Shown here: positions 1-7,935 of the stretch, in pieces
Layout: each line of letters starts with the position of its first letter
Position numbering within the stretch: the stretch's first letter is position 1
Source: CAYXDO01 sp964463485
GTDB taxonomy: Bacteria > Myxococcota > Kuafuiibacteriia > Kuafuiibacteriales > Kuafuiibacteriaceae
Assembly: GCA_964463485.1 (NCBI GenBank)
Contig: CAYXDO010000070.1
Coordinates: forward strand, 1 to 53,404
DNA length: 53,404 nt
Reading direction: 5' to 3'
Program-made: the position numbers and the translations under genes
The notes under the pieces: generated by a model
The model's database searches: none
What the model was told of the DNA's origin: nothing
What the model saw: the letters and a program-made list of their open reading frames with translations, nothing else

Positions 1-74
1 CCTCTGTGTCTTCTCTCCGCGTCCTCTGTGGTTTCAGCGTGGTCACGAACTTCCAGGGACGTGTACTTAGTCAG
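1..74. repeat. Arm of a dispersed intergenic repeat, cut by the window edge
   Basis: This non-coding stretch downstream of the kinase gene matches the reverse complement of the left arm of the palindromic repeat at 37742-37915. Shared blocks, in the same order, are GCGTCCTCTGTG, TTTCAGC, TGGTCACGA and GACGTGTACT. The second arm, if present, lies outside the window. The two copies sit 37 kb apart, both at the 3' end of a minus-strand or convergent gene context, which fits a small non-autonomous dispersed element. The identity of the family is not known from the sequence alone. Confidence 0.7.
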
Positions 75-96
75 CCTTTATGTGGCTAGAATTAGA

Positions 97-1614
97 TTAG
101 AGGCTTCGATTCACTCGTGTCACTTCGGCTGCACGAATGGTCACGGTGAGCTTGCGATCCACGCCGAGCTCCGGATTTCGCAAAGTCAACTCTAACTCAC
201 CGACGGGAAGCTCGACGTCTGACAGCGGAGTGACTCCGAGCTTCTGCCCTGAGTAGAACACTTCGGTCCACGGTTTGGTGTCGATCGTCAGGCGACCCGT
301 TCGGACGTTCGCAGATCGCCTTTTTCTTGATTTGTTAGGTTCGGGCTGTGCACGCAGGCGCGGAGGCTCCGGCTCGGACGGCGCAGGGAAGAGTCGCGCT
401 GGCTCTAGAGCCGCGGGCATCTCCGACGGAGAATCGTTGGGCGGTTCGCTCGGCGGTTCGTTCGGCGGGTCCATCGGGTCGATCGGTCGCGTAGGAGGCT
501 CGGTCGTCGCCGTGCTCGTGCTGGATGGCGGAGTCACTGGAGTCGGAGGCTGAGTTTCGAATCGTGGGGCGCGCAACGTCAGCGTGACCACGTACGCGAC
601 CGCGGCGACGCTGGCGAACGCGAGCGAACCGACGACTCGGCCGGTCGCGTGAGTCGACCTCCGGGAGAAGACCAGCTCAGGCGCCGAGGGCACGGCTTTC
701 GTCAAATGGGTCAGCCGGGTCACCGCGCGCCCCACGACGCCGCGCGCAGGAGCGAGCGACTCGACGAGCTCGCCGAGATACGCGACGGTTCCTTCGAGCC
801 CACGGCCGGCCACGAACAGCTCCAGGCTCCGACCAAAGTCCCTCGCGGAAGAAGGCCGGTCCGAGGGGTCCTCAGAGAGACTTCGGGCGATGGGCTCGAA
901 GAGCTCCTCGGGCATGTCGTCCGGGCGCGTGAGGGCCCCTCGGGCCTCGTTCTCGAACGGCAGCCGGCCGGTCGCGAGCTCGAAGATCAACACGCCGGCC
1001 GAGTACAGGTCCGAGCGAAAATCGATGAGTCCGTTCCGTTCCTGCTCCGGAGACATATACGCACGCGTACCCATCGCGACGGATTTCGAAGCGGTCTCCC
1101 GGTTACTCACCGCGATACCGAAGTCGAGGAGCTTCACCGCTCCGGCCCGGGTGACCATCACGTTACGCGCGCCGATGTCTTTGTGGATGAGTCCGAGCGG
1201 CTGTCCAGCGTCGTTGCGAGTCGTATGAATGGCATAGAGCCCCTCGAGGATATCGATTCCGATCCGCGCAGCGACGCCGGGAGAGACCGATCCCAGCATC
1301 CGAAGGAGCTCGGCGACGGTGACTCCATCGATGTACTCCATGGCGAGAAAAAAAGTCCCATCGAGCTCTCCGAAGCCGGACACGTGAACGACGTTGGGGT
1401 GGTCGATCAGCGCGGCGAGGCGGGCTTCGTTCAAGAACATGGCGGTGAACGCCGGTGAAGCAGAGAGGTGCGGGAGGATTCGCTTGATGACGAGCTTCTT
1501 CTCGAAGCCGCCGGGGCCGGTGCGTTTGGCCAGGAACACCTCGGCCATTCCGCCAGCGCCGAGGCGCTTGAGGAGAGCATACTCTCCGAAGGGGATCCCG
1601 CTGCCGATGAGCAC
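97..1614 (-). CDS. Transmembrane Ser/Thr protein kinase with C-terminal PEGA domain
   Basis: A Hanks-type kinase of about 505 residues from a GTG start. The kinase domain covers roughly residues 10-270, with the glycine loop GAGGMAEVF, the VIK lysine, catalytic loop HKDIGARN, DFG, and SPEQ in place of APE. The catalytic loop is HKD rather than HRD, so this is a non-RD kinase, possibly not switched by activation-loop phosphorylation. One membrane helix (about 329-349) is followed by a Pro/Glu/Thr-rich linker and a PEGA domain (439-505) placed outside the membrane, suiting surface carbohydrate or protein binding. An upstream in-frame start at 1755 exists, but it would overlap the divergent lipoprotein gene; GTG at 1614 begins just before the kinase fold and leaves 108 bp for divergent promoters. 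The substrate is unknown. Confidence 0.85.
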   Translation of the reverse strand: MLIGSGIPFGEYALLKRLGAGGMAEVFLAKRTGPGGFEKKLVIKRILPHLSASPAFTAMFLNEARLAALIDHPNVVHVSGFGELDGTFFLAMEYIDGVTVAELLRMLGSVSPGVAARIGIDILEGLYAIHTTRNDAGQPLGLIHKDIGARNVMVTRAGAVKLLDFGIAVSNRETASKSVAMGTRAYMSPEQERNGLIDFRSDLYSAGVLIFELATGRLPFENEARGALTRPDDMPEELFEPIARSLSEDPSDRPSSARDFGRSLELFVAGRGLEGTVAYLGELVESLAPARGVVGRAVTRLTHLTKAVPSAPELVFSRRSTHATGRVVGSLAFASVAAVAYVVTLTLRAPRFETQPPTPVTPPSSTSTATTEPPTRPIDPMDPPNEPPSEPPNDSPSEMPAALEPARLFPAPSEPEPPRLRAQPEPNKSRKRRSANVRTGRLTIDTKPWTEVFYSGQKLGVTPLSDVELPVGELELTLRNPELGVDRKLTVTIRAAEVTRVNRSL

Positions 1615-1722
1615 GAGCTTACATGAGCGCGTCCAACTTTGGAGTCGGTCGGACGGCTCGATCTTGCCCTCCGCGTTCGCTCCTTCGAGAATGCTGGCGT
1701 GACTCCGTCGAGGCCGACGCGC

Positions 1723-3258
1723 ATGGACGGACCGACGGGACGGCCGGGCAAGCATCGCTGGCTCTCGGCCCTCCTTTTCTTGGCTGCGTGCGGGGGGCGA
1801 GAGACGCTCGAGGTGAAGCTGCCCGACGACTTCCTGAACGGAGCGGAGACGATCCTCGTGGCGCTCGAGGCGGATGCGAGGATCCTGCAGGTCGGGCTCG
1901 CCAGTCCTCGGCTCCGGGACACGAAGCTCCGCGAAATCCTGCCAACGGTCGGGGATTACGACTCAGAGCCCCTCGTGCTCACGGTGGTCAAGTCGGCGCG
2001 AACGCTGACCGAGCTCGGGCTCCAGGAAGGACCGCTCGTCGAACCCCCCGAGGGCAGCCTGACTCGCCGAGTCCTACCGCTCTTTGAAGCCACCCCGGGC
2101 CTCGGCTCACTCGAGCTCCGAAGGGCTAGCATCACCGGCGAACGTGTGAGTGCGTTCGAGGCGGCGATACCCAGCGAACGCCTGGCGAGGGTCTCGATCG
2201 TGATCGACTCTCTCTGCGAGCCTCCCAACCTCTCCGTACGCCACGGAACCAGCCCGCTCGACATCGACGTCAGAGTCGTTGGCATCGTTCCAGACGGACG
2301 TATGATCTACGCCGGTTCGAGACTCCGGCGGATCGACGAGGTCTGGGTACGTTCGGGGGTCGTGGGCGGGATAGAGCTCGTAGAGGGGGGGGTGGAGCTC
2401 GGGCCTGCCAAGGACCTCCCCGAAACCGTGAGCGTTCAGGCGCTCGAATGGCGAGCTGACTCCTTCGTCGCCTACGACAGCGTGGGCAAGTTCCTCGAGC
2501 TGACTCCGGACGGAGAAGTCACTCGAAGCATCCCTGCGACGACTTCGGGTGGGCATCGGATCAGGGTCGGTGCGGACGGAGTGGCGCTGGCCTTTAGCCC
2601 CAGTCAAGGGCTCGTGTCGGAGCTATCGGTCGGCTCGACCATCGCCGTTCCCATGACTCACTTCCCACCCGGCGTGCGGGCGCTGGCGCTCGAAAGTCGC
2701 GATCGCGTGATCGTGTTTGCGTCAGACTGGACGCTCGGGAATCCGGACACGGGTACCTTCAGCGACGGGGCCCTCTGGTTCTGTGACCGCTCCGAGTGCA
2801 CACGGTCTTTGGACGTGGAAGGGCCCGTCTTGTGGGCCGACGCCCATGCTGGACCGAACGGTTTCGCTGCGCTCATCAACTCGGACATTCTCATTCATCG
2901 CGACGGCGCCTGGCAGACCTTCACCGGGCTGAGTCTCGAGAGCTCGACGATTCCGAAAAATGGAATCGCTCCGGCCGGAGACGGTTATCTCGTCGTGGGA
3001 GACGTGGGTTACGCCAATTTTTACACGCCCGAGCAAGGGTGGTGCGACAACGAGCGAGCGCGCCGTATCGTCGGTCGAAATCGCAACCTCGAGCGGCTGA
3101 ATTACAACCGAGACCTCCCGGGGATCGCGATCGCTTCCGACGGGATAGCCATTCGTTGGTTGCCCCCGCCCGATCCCGCGAATCCACCCCCGGAGCGCGA
3201 CTTCGAGATTGGAGACGGGTCGGTGCTGACCGCCTTCGAGTACTTCGTCGGGGACTGA
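1723..3258 (+). CDS. Lipoprotein, probable beta-propeller-like repeats
   Basis: A 511-residue protein beginning with a lipoprotein signal: basic MDGPTGRPGKHR, a short hydrophobic core, and lipobox LAAC followed by GG. The ATG at 1723 is chosen because it places the signal peptide at the N-terminus; an earlier ATG at 1639 would bury it. The mature part has many short repeated segments of beta type with Asp/Gly turns (for example LTPDGEV, VVGDVGY), as in six- or seven-bladed propellers, but no catalytic motif is recognised. It resembles in layout the larger lipoprotein at 49015-51645. Only 5 bp separate its stop from the following methyltransferase start, so the two are probably co-transcribed. 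Function unknown. Confidence 0.7.
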   Translation: MDGPTGRPGKHRWLSALLFLAACGGRETLEVKLPDDFLNGAETILVALEADARILQVGLASPRLRDTKLREILPTVGDYDSEPLVLTVVKSARTLTELGLQEGPLVEPPEGSLTRRVLPLFEATPGLGSLELRRASITGERVSAFEAAIPSERLARVSIVIDSLCEPPNLSVRHGTSPLDIDVRVVGIVPDGRMIYAGSRLRRIDEVWVRSGVVGGIELVEGGVELGPAKDLPETVSVQALEWRADSFVAYDSVGKFLELTPDGEVTRSIPATTSGGHRIRVGADGVALAFSPSQGLVSELSVGSTIAVPMTHFPPGVRALALESRDRVIVFASDWTLGNPDTGTFSDGALWFCDRSECTRSLDVEGPVLWADAHAGPNGFAALINSDILIHRDGAWQTFTGLSLESSTIPKNGIAPAGDGYLVVGDVGYANFYTPEQGWCDNERARRIVGRNRNLERLNYNRDLPGIAIASDGIAIRWLPPPDPANPPPERDFEIGDGSVLTAFEYFVGD

Positions 3259-3263
3259 GTTTC

Positions 3264-4055
3264 GTGCGCCGGAAGCTCCGAGGGTTGGCGGGTATCGTGG
3301 ATCGGCGCGGTCCGGGCACTCCCTATCGCGCGTACGAGTCGCTCCGGTTTTGGGCGACCCGCGATCGCGAAGCGGCCGTTCGCTTTCTCACCGCGCCCTC
3401 CGCGCTGTCCCTGGACGAGCGCGTTGGGTTGCTCCTCAGGTTCACGCGAATCACGAACGCGCTGCGCGGATATCATACTCAGGCGGAGATGCTGACCATC
3501 TCGTCGGCGATTCTGCGGCATGCGATGCGACCGGAGCTGGCGGTGGTCGAAGCGGGCGTCGCCCACGGATCGAGCACAGCGAAGCTGAGTTGGGTCACCG
3601 CGAGGGCCGGTGGCAAGCTCGTGGCGTTCGACAGCTTCCGAGGCATTCCCAAGAACGACGAGGTTCATCAGAATCTGGACGGGCGGACCGTCGTGTTCCG
3701 GCAAGGTGCGTTCAGTGGGCGCATCGGCGCGGTGAAGCGGGCCCTCGAGACCTACGGAGCGCCCGGTCACGTGGAGCTCGTGAAAGGTTTGCTCGAAGAC
3801 ACACTCAGCAGACTCACCGGGCACGTGGACGTGGCGATCCTCGACCTCGACCTGTTGTCTTCGACGCGCACGGCGGTGAAGGCGATCTTTCCAAAGATTA
3901 GGAGCGGCGGGTCCTTGTTCACTCAGGACGGACATCTTCGTGCGGTCGCGGAGCTGCTCGGCTCCGAGGCGTTCTGGCGCGAGGAGGTCGGAGTCGTGCC
4001 CCGGCCCATCGAGGGCCTAGGTACGAAGAAGCTGCTGGAGATCAGACCCCGCTGA
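3264..4055 (+). CDS. TylF/MycF-like (macrocin O-methyltransferase family) methyltransferase
   Basis: A protein of about 263 residues from a GTG start. It has the TylF-family SAM-binding motif EAGVAHGSSTAKLS, the AFDSFRGIP strand-loop, and a metal-site-like DLDLLSSTRTA followed by IRSGGSLFTQDG. TylF-family enzymes transfer methyl from S-adenosylmethionine to sugar hydroxyls in a Mg-dependent manner; the substrate cannot be read here. The frame is open for 156 codons upstream, but that stretch is the overlap with the lipoprotein gene, and GTG at 3264 lies 5 bp past its stop. The gene ends 6 bp from the convergent lon stop. Linkage to the lipoprotein suggests a joint surface-related role, but that is only positional. 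Confidence 0.75.
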   Translation: MRRKLRGLAGIVDRRGPGTPYRAYESLRFWATRDREAAVRFLTAPSALSLDERVGLLLRFTRITNALRGYHTQAEMLTISSAILRHAMRPELAVVEAGVAHGSSTAKLSWVTARAGGKLVAFDSFRGIPKNDEVHQNLDGRTVVFRQGAFSGRIGAVKRALETYGAPGHVELVKGLLEDTLSRLTGHVDVAILDLDLLSSTRTAVKAIFPKIRSGGSLFTQDGHLRAVAELLGSEAFWREEVGVVPRPIEGLGTKKLLEIRPR

Positions 4056-4061
4056 CGACAG

Positions 4062-6494
4062 TCAGGGCGCGGCGGCGGCGCTCTCGGAGGTCAAGCTCGA
4101 CCGAACGGGCGGAGGCAACCCGCGCAAGCGTCGGAGGAATGAGTCGGGGTCGTCCAAGACCAACGCTTTGGCGAGGACTTCGTCCATGTGCTCCAAGGGG
4201 ATGATGGTGACTTTTTCGAGGACGGCCTTCGGTATATCCGGAAGGTCCTTTTCGTTGTCCTTGGGAATCAACACCGTCGTGATGCCGGCGCGGTGGGCGG
4301 CGAGGACTTTCTCCTTCAAGCCGCCGATGGGGAGGATCCGCCCTCGCAGCGTGATTTCTCCGGTCATCGCCAGATTTCGCCGAACCGGGAGGCGAGTCAC
4401 CGCGGACACGAGGGATGTGGTGATGGTGATTCCGGCGGAAGGCCCGTCCTTGGGCATGGCGCCTTCGGGGACGTGAATGTGAGTATCCGCTTTCGTGTAG
4501 AAGTCCCGATCGAGCGCGAGCAAGTCGGCCCTGGATCGAACGTAGCTCATCGCCGCCTGAGCGGACTCTTGCATCACGTCGCCGAGCTTCCCGGTGATGA
4601 TCAGCTTGCCCTTGCCGGGCATGATCGCGACCTCGATCAGGAGCAACTCACCGCCGACGCTGGTCCAGGCCAGGCCGGTGGCGAGGCCGATCTCGTCTCG
4701 GTCTTCCTTGTCTCCGTGGCGGAATTTCTGAATCCCGAGCATTTTTTTTGCGCTTTGCTCGGTGACTCGGAGGTGCTGATCTTTGCCCTTCTTCAGGACC
4801 TGGCGAGCCAGTTTTCGCGAGATCGAGGCGATCTCGCGTTCGAGGTTTCGGACTCCAGCTTCGCGAGTGTACTCACGGATGATGGTCTTGATGGCGGGTT
4901 CGCCGAAGTCGACGCGGACATCCTTGAGCCCGTTGGCTTCGAGCTGCTTTGGGACGAGGTACTGCTTGGCGATGGCGACTTTTTCGAGCTCGGTGTAGCC
5001 CGAGAGCTTCAGGATCTCCATGCGATCCTGGAGGGGCACAGGGATGCCTTGGGTGGTGTTCGCGGTGGCCAGGAAGAGGACTCTCGACAGATCGTAGTCC
5101 AGGTCGAGGTAGTGATCGCTGAAGGTATGATTCTGCTCGGGATCGAGGACTTCGAGGAGCGCCGAGGCAGGGTCGCCGCGGAAGTCGGTCGACATCTTGT
5201 CGATCTCGTCGAGCAAGAAGAGGGGGTTGTTGGCGCCCGCGCGCTTCAAGGACTGGATGATTTTGCCGGGCAGCGCGCCGATGTAAGTTCGGCGGTGACC
5301 CCTGACTTCGGCTTCGTCGCGGACGCCGCCGAGGGAGATGCGCACGAACTTGCGATTCATGGCTCGGGAGATCGATCGTGCGAGTGAGGTCTTTCCGACT
5401 CCGGGTGGGCCCACGAGGCAGAGGATCGGTCCCTTCATGCGGCCGACGAGGGCCTGCACGGCGAGGTATTCGACGACCCGTTCTTTCACTTGCTCGAGGC
5501 CGTAGTGGTCTTCGTCGAGGACTTTTTCGGCGTGGTCGAGGTCGAGGTTGTCGTCGGTGAACTCACCCCAGGGGAGGGCGAGGATCCAGTCCAGGTAATT
5601 TCGAACGACGGTGGCTTCAGCCGACATCGGCGGCATCATGCGGAGCTTCTTCAGCTCGGAGCGCGCTCGGGACTCGGCGTCTTTGGAGAGTTTCTTGGCG
5701 GCGATTCGCTCCTCGAGCTCGGTGAGCTCGTTTTTGAACTCATCCCGCTCCCCGAGCTCCTTCTGGATCGCCTGCATTTGCTCGTTGAGGTAGTACTCCT
5801 TCTGAGTACGCTCCATCTGCTTTTTGACGCGGGTGCGGATCTTCTTCTCGACCTGGAGGATTTCGATCTCACCCTGCATGAGCTCGTGGAGTTTTTCGAG
5901 GCGGGCTCGAGGGGAGGCCGTCTCGAGGAGCGACTGCTTGTCCGGGAGCTTCAGAGAGAGGAACCCGGTGATTGTGTCGGACAGGCGCGAGGGCTCTTCG
6001 ATGCGATGAACCGCGGCGCTCGCGTCGGGCGGGACGCGTTTGTTGAGTTTCGTGTAGGTCTCGAAGGTCGCGCGCACCGATCTCATGAGCGCTTCGACTT
6101 CGATGCCGAGCTCCTCGGGCTCGGCGAAGGGTTCGATCTCGACGCGAAAGGCATTCGTCGCGCTGAGGAAAGACTTGATTCGCGCGCGCCGCTTGCCTTC
6201 CACGATCACCTTGACGGTTCCGTCCGGGAGGTGAAGCAGCTGCACGATCGCGCCGATGGTGCCGATCTCGAAAATGTCTTCGGGGATCGGTTCGTTCGTC
6301 TTTGCCTTCTTCTGGGCTGCGAGCAGGATCTCGCGGCTTTCGCGCATGGCCTCGCCGAGCGCGTTCACTGACTTTTCGCGCCCAACGAACAGCGGCACGA
6401 CTTGGTGTGGAAAGACGATGATGTCGCGGAGCGGCAGGAGAGGGAGCACGGTCGGTCGCCGACCACCTTCACGCCGAGAGCCTTCGCCGGCCAT
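4062..6494 (-). CDS. lon: ATP-dependent Lon protease (LonA)
   Basis: An 810-residue cytoplasmic AAA+ protease that degrades misfolded and regulatory proteins. It shows the N-terminal substrate-binding LAN domain (VLPLLPLRDIIVFP), a central coiled region, Walker A GPPGVGKT, Walker B FLLDEIDK, and the C-terminal Ser-Lys protease domain with catalytic Ser686 in PKDGPSAG and Lys729 in GGLKEKV. Length and order match bacterial LonA (784-820 residues). It lacks a membrane segment, so it is not LonB. The 107 bp upstream separate it from the PEGA protein gene on the same strand; no heat-shock promoter could be defined with confidence. Myxobacteria often have two lon genes; which one this is cannot be told. 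Confidence 0.97.
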   Translation of the reverse strand: MAGEGSRREGGRRPTVLPLLPLRDIIVFPHQVVPLFVGREKSVNALGEAMRESREILLAAQKKAKTNEPIPEDIFEIGTIGAIVQLLHLPDGTVKVIVEGKRRARIKSFLSATNAFRVEIEPFAEPEELGIEVEALMRSVRATFETYTKLNKRVPPDASAAVHRIEEPSRLSDTITGFLSLKLPDKQSLLETASPRARLEKLHELMQGEIEILQVEKKIRTRVKKQMERTQKEYYLNEQMQAIQKELGERDEFKNELTELEERIAAKKLSKDAESRARSELKKLRMMPPMSAEATVVRNYLDWILALPWGEFTDDNLDLDHAEKVLDEDHYGLEQVKERVVEYLAVQALVGRMKGPILCLVGPPGVGKTSLARSISRAMNRKFVRISLGGVRDEAEVRGHRRTYIGALPGKIIQSLKRAGANNPLFLLDEIDKMSTDFRGDPASALLEVLDPEQNHTFSDHYLDLDYDLSRVLFLATANTTQGIPVPLQDRMEILKLSGYTELEKVAIAKQYLVPKQLEANGLKDVRVDFGEPAIKTIIREYTREAGVRNLEREIASISRKLARQVLKKGKDQHLRVTEQSAKKMLGIQKFRHGDKEDRDEIGLATGLAWTSVGGELLLIEVAIMPGKGKLIITGKLGDVMQESAQAAMSYVRSRADLLALDRDFYTKADTHIHVPEGAMPKDGPSAGITITTSLVSAVTRLPVRRNLAMTGEITLRGRILPIGGLKEKVLAAHRAGITTVLIPKDNEKDLPDIPKAVLEKVTIIPLEHMDEVLAKALVLDDPDSFLRRLRGLPPPVRSSLTSESAAAAP

Positions 6495-6601
6495 TGGCCG
6501 ATGCTCCCATCGCCTGGGCGTGGGCGCAACGTTCTAAATCAGTTCGAGAATCTCATCCGATGCGCCGAAGGCTCGGCGGCGAGACACTTCTCGAGCTCGA
6601 G

Positions 6602-6940
6602 TCATTTGCCTTCGAACGCGAACTCGAAGCGCAGAACTTTGCCCTTCTCTACGTTCACGTCCATCTCGGTCTCGTCCTCCCCGTGGACCAGGCGGACCTC
6701 GTGTTTCCCGGGTCGAGTTTCCGTGACGCTCAAATCGCCAGCGGTACCGATCTTCTTTCCGTCGAGGTAAATCACGACTTCTTTGGGCGCGACGACCCAC
6801 TCGATCCCTGTGGCGGCCTTCTTCGTGGCGGGTGCCTTCTCGGGTCCAGCTACGGCGACGGAGCCGCCAGCCAAAAGGGAGAGAGCGACGGGGAGGGCGA
6901 ACAGGGTGCGAGTCAGGGTGCGAGTCCAAACGGTTTTCAT
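6602..6940 (-). CDS. Small secreted PEGA-domain protein
   Basis: A 112-residue protein. The ATG at 6940 is preceded by a good ribosome binding site (CGGAGG, 4 bp upstream) and starts a clear signal peptide: basic MKTVWTRTLTRT, then a hydrophobic stretch ending around AVAG. The mature 80 residues are a single PEGA-type beta fold with the typical VVIYLDGKKIG turn and PGKHEVRLVHG strand. Such domains are found in surface and periplasmic proteins of myxobacteria, and a similar module forms the tail of the kinase at 97-1614. The reading frame continues upstream to 7057, but that would lose the signal peptide. It is transcribed in the same direction as lon. Function unknown. Confidence 0.75.
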   Translation of the reverse strand: MKTVWTRTLTRTLFALPVALSLLAGGSVAVAGPEKAPATKKAATGIEWVVAPKEVVIYLDGKKIGTAGDLSVTETRPGKHEVRLVHGEDETEMDVNVEKGKVLRFEFAFEGK

Positions 6941-7057
6941 GGTTCCTCCGGGAGCCCGCTGGGGGCGTGGGCTTCGACGCCGCAGCAGGACGAGGCATTC
7001 AGCGCGCGGCGTCCTCGACTGTTGCTCGAAACCTTCACTTTCCCACATATAGCACAT

Positions 7058-7930
7058 GTGCCGACCCTAGTAAGCATCGACGGTCAGAGTGTACCCCTCG
7101 AAGACGCGGTGATTTCGGTCTTTGACCGCGGTTTCCTGTACGGAGATTCAGTTTACGAGGTCATTCGAGCCTATCGGAGCGTGCCCTTCGAGCTCGATCG
7201 ACACCTCGAACGACTCGCGAGCTCGGCGGAGCGGATCGGCATGCAGCTGCCGGTGTCGCTGGCGCAGCTCGGCGAGGAGACGCGGCGCGCGATCGAGGAG
7301 AGCGGCGAGCCCGAAGCGTACGTTCGCGTGGTGGTCACGCGGGGGGCAGGCGCGATCGGTCTCGATGTCGCGCTGGCAGAAGCGCCGCGAAGGCTCGTGT
7401 TCGTCGAGCATGTCGAGAAGAAGCGGCCTCCGCGCGCCGCCTACGAGGACGGGGTGAAGCTGGCGATCGTGGGTGTGTTTCGCAACCTCCGGGAGGCCAT
7501 CGATCCAGCAGCGAAGACGGGCAACTACCTCAACTCGGTGCTCGCGCTGGCGGAAGCCAAGAAGCGCGGAGCCTACGAAGCCTTGATGTTGGACCACCGC
7601 GGGATGGTGACGGAGGGTGCGTCGTCGAATGTGTTCGTGGTGTTCGACCGACTGCTGCTGACGCCTCCGCTCGAGGTCGGGATCCTGGCCGGCGTGACCC
7701 GACACGTCGTGCTGGAGCTCGCGCCGACGATCGGCGCACGAGCCATCGAAGCTCCATTGACGCCGAAGGTGATCGGGGACGCCGACGAGTGTTTCATCAC
7801 TTCGACGATTCGCGAGATCGTGCCTGTCACGCGCATCGACGATCGAACGATCGGCGACGGTCGTCCGGGCCAGCTCACGAGTGTCTTGCGCTCCTCGTAC
7901 GCGGCGCGAGTGGAATCGGCGACTCGTTGA
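7058..7930 (+). CDS. Class IV PLP-dependent aminotransferase (branched-chain/D-amino acid type)
   Basis: A 290-residue fold-type IV aminotransferase of IlvE/Dat/PabC type. Visible signatures are DRGFLYGDSVYEVIR near the N-terminus, the PLP lysine in AAKTGNYLNSVLA, and MVTEGASSNVFVV. The KxxNYLNS form resembles branched-chain or D-alanine aminotransferases more than 4-amino-4-deoxychorismate lyase, but substrate cannot be fixed from sequence, so no symbol is given. The GTG at 7058 is chosen because family members start about ten residues before the DRGFLYGD motif; the long upstream extension of the frame runs antisense to the PEGA gene. The gene converges on the histidine kinase gene with a 5-bp gap. 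Confidence 0.88.
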   Translation: MPTLVSIDGQSVPLEDAVISVFDRGFLYGDSVYEVIRAYRSVPFELDRHLERLASSAERIGMQLPVSLAQLGEETRRAIEESGEPEAYVRVVVTRGAGAIGLDVALAEAPRRLVFVEHVEKKRPPRAAYEDGVKLAIVGVFRNLREAIDPAAKTGNYLNSVLALAEAKKRGAYEALMLDHRGMVTEGASSNVFVVFDRLLLTPPLEVGILAGVTRHVVLELAPTIGARAIEAPLTPKVIGDADECFITSTIREIVPVTRIDDRTIGDGRPGQLTSVLRSSYAARVESATR

Positions 7931-7935
7931 CGTTG

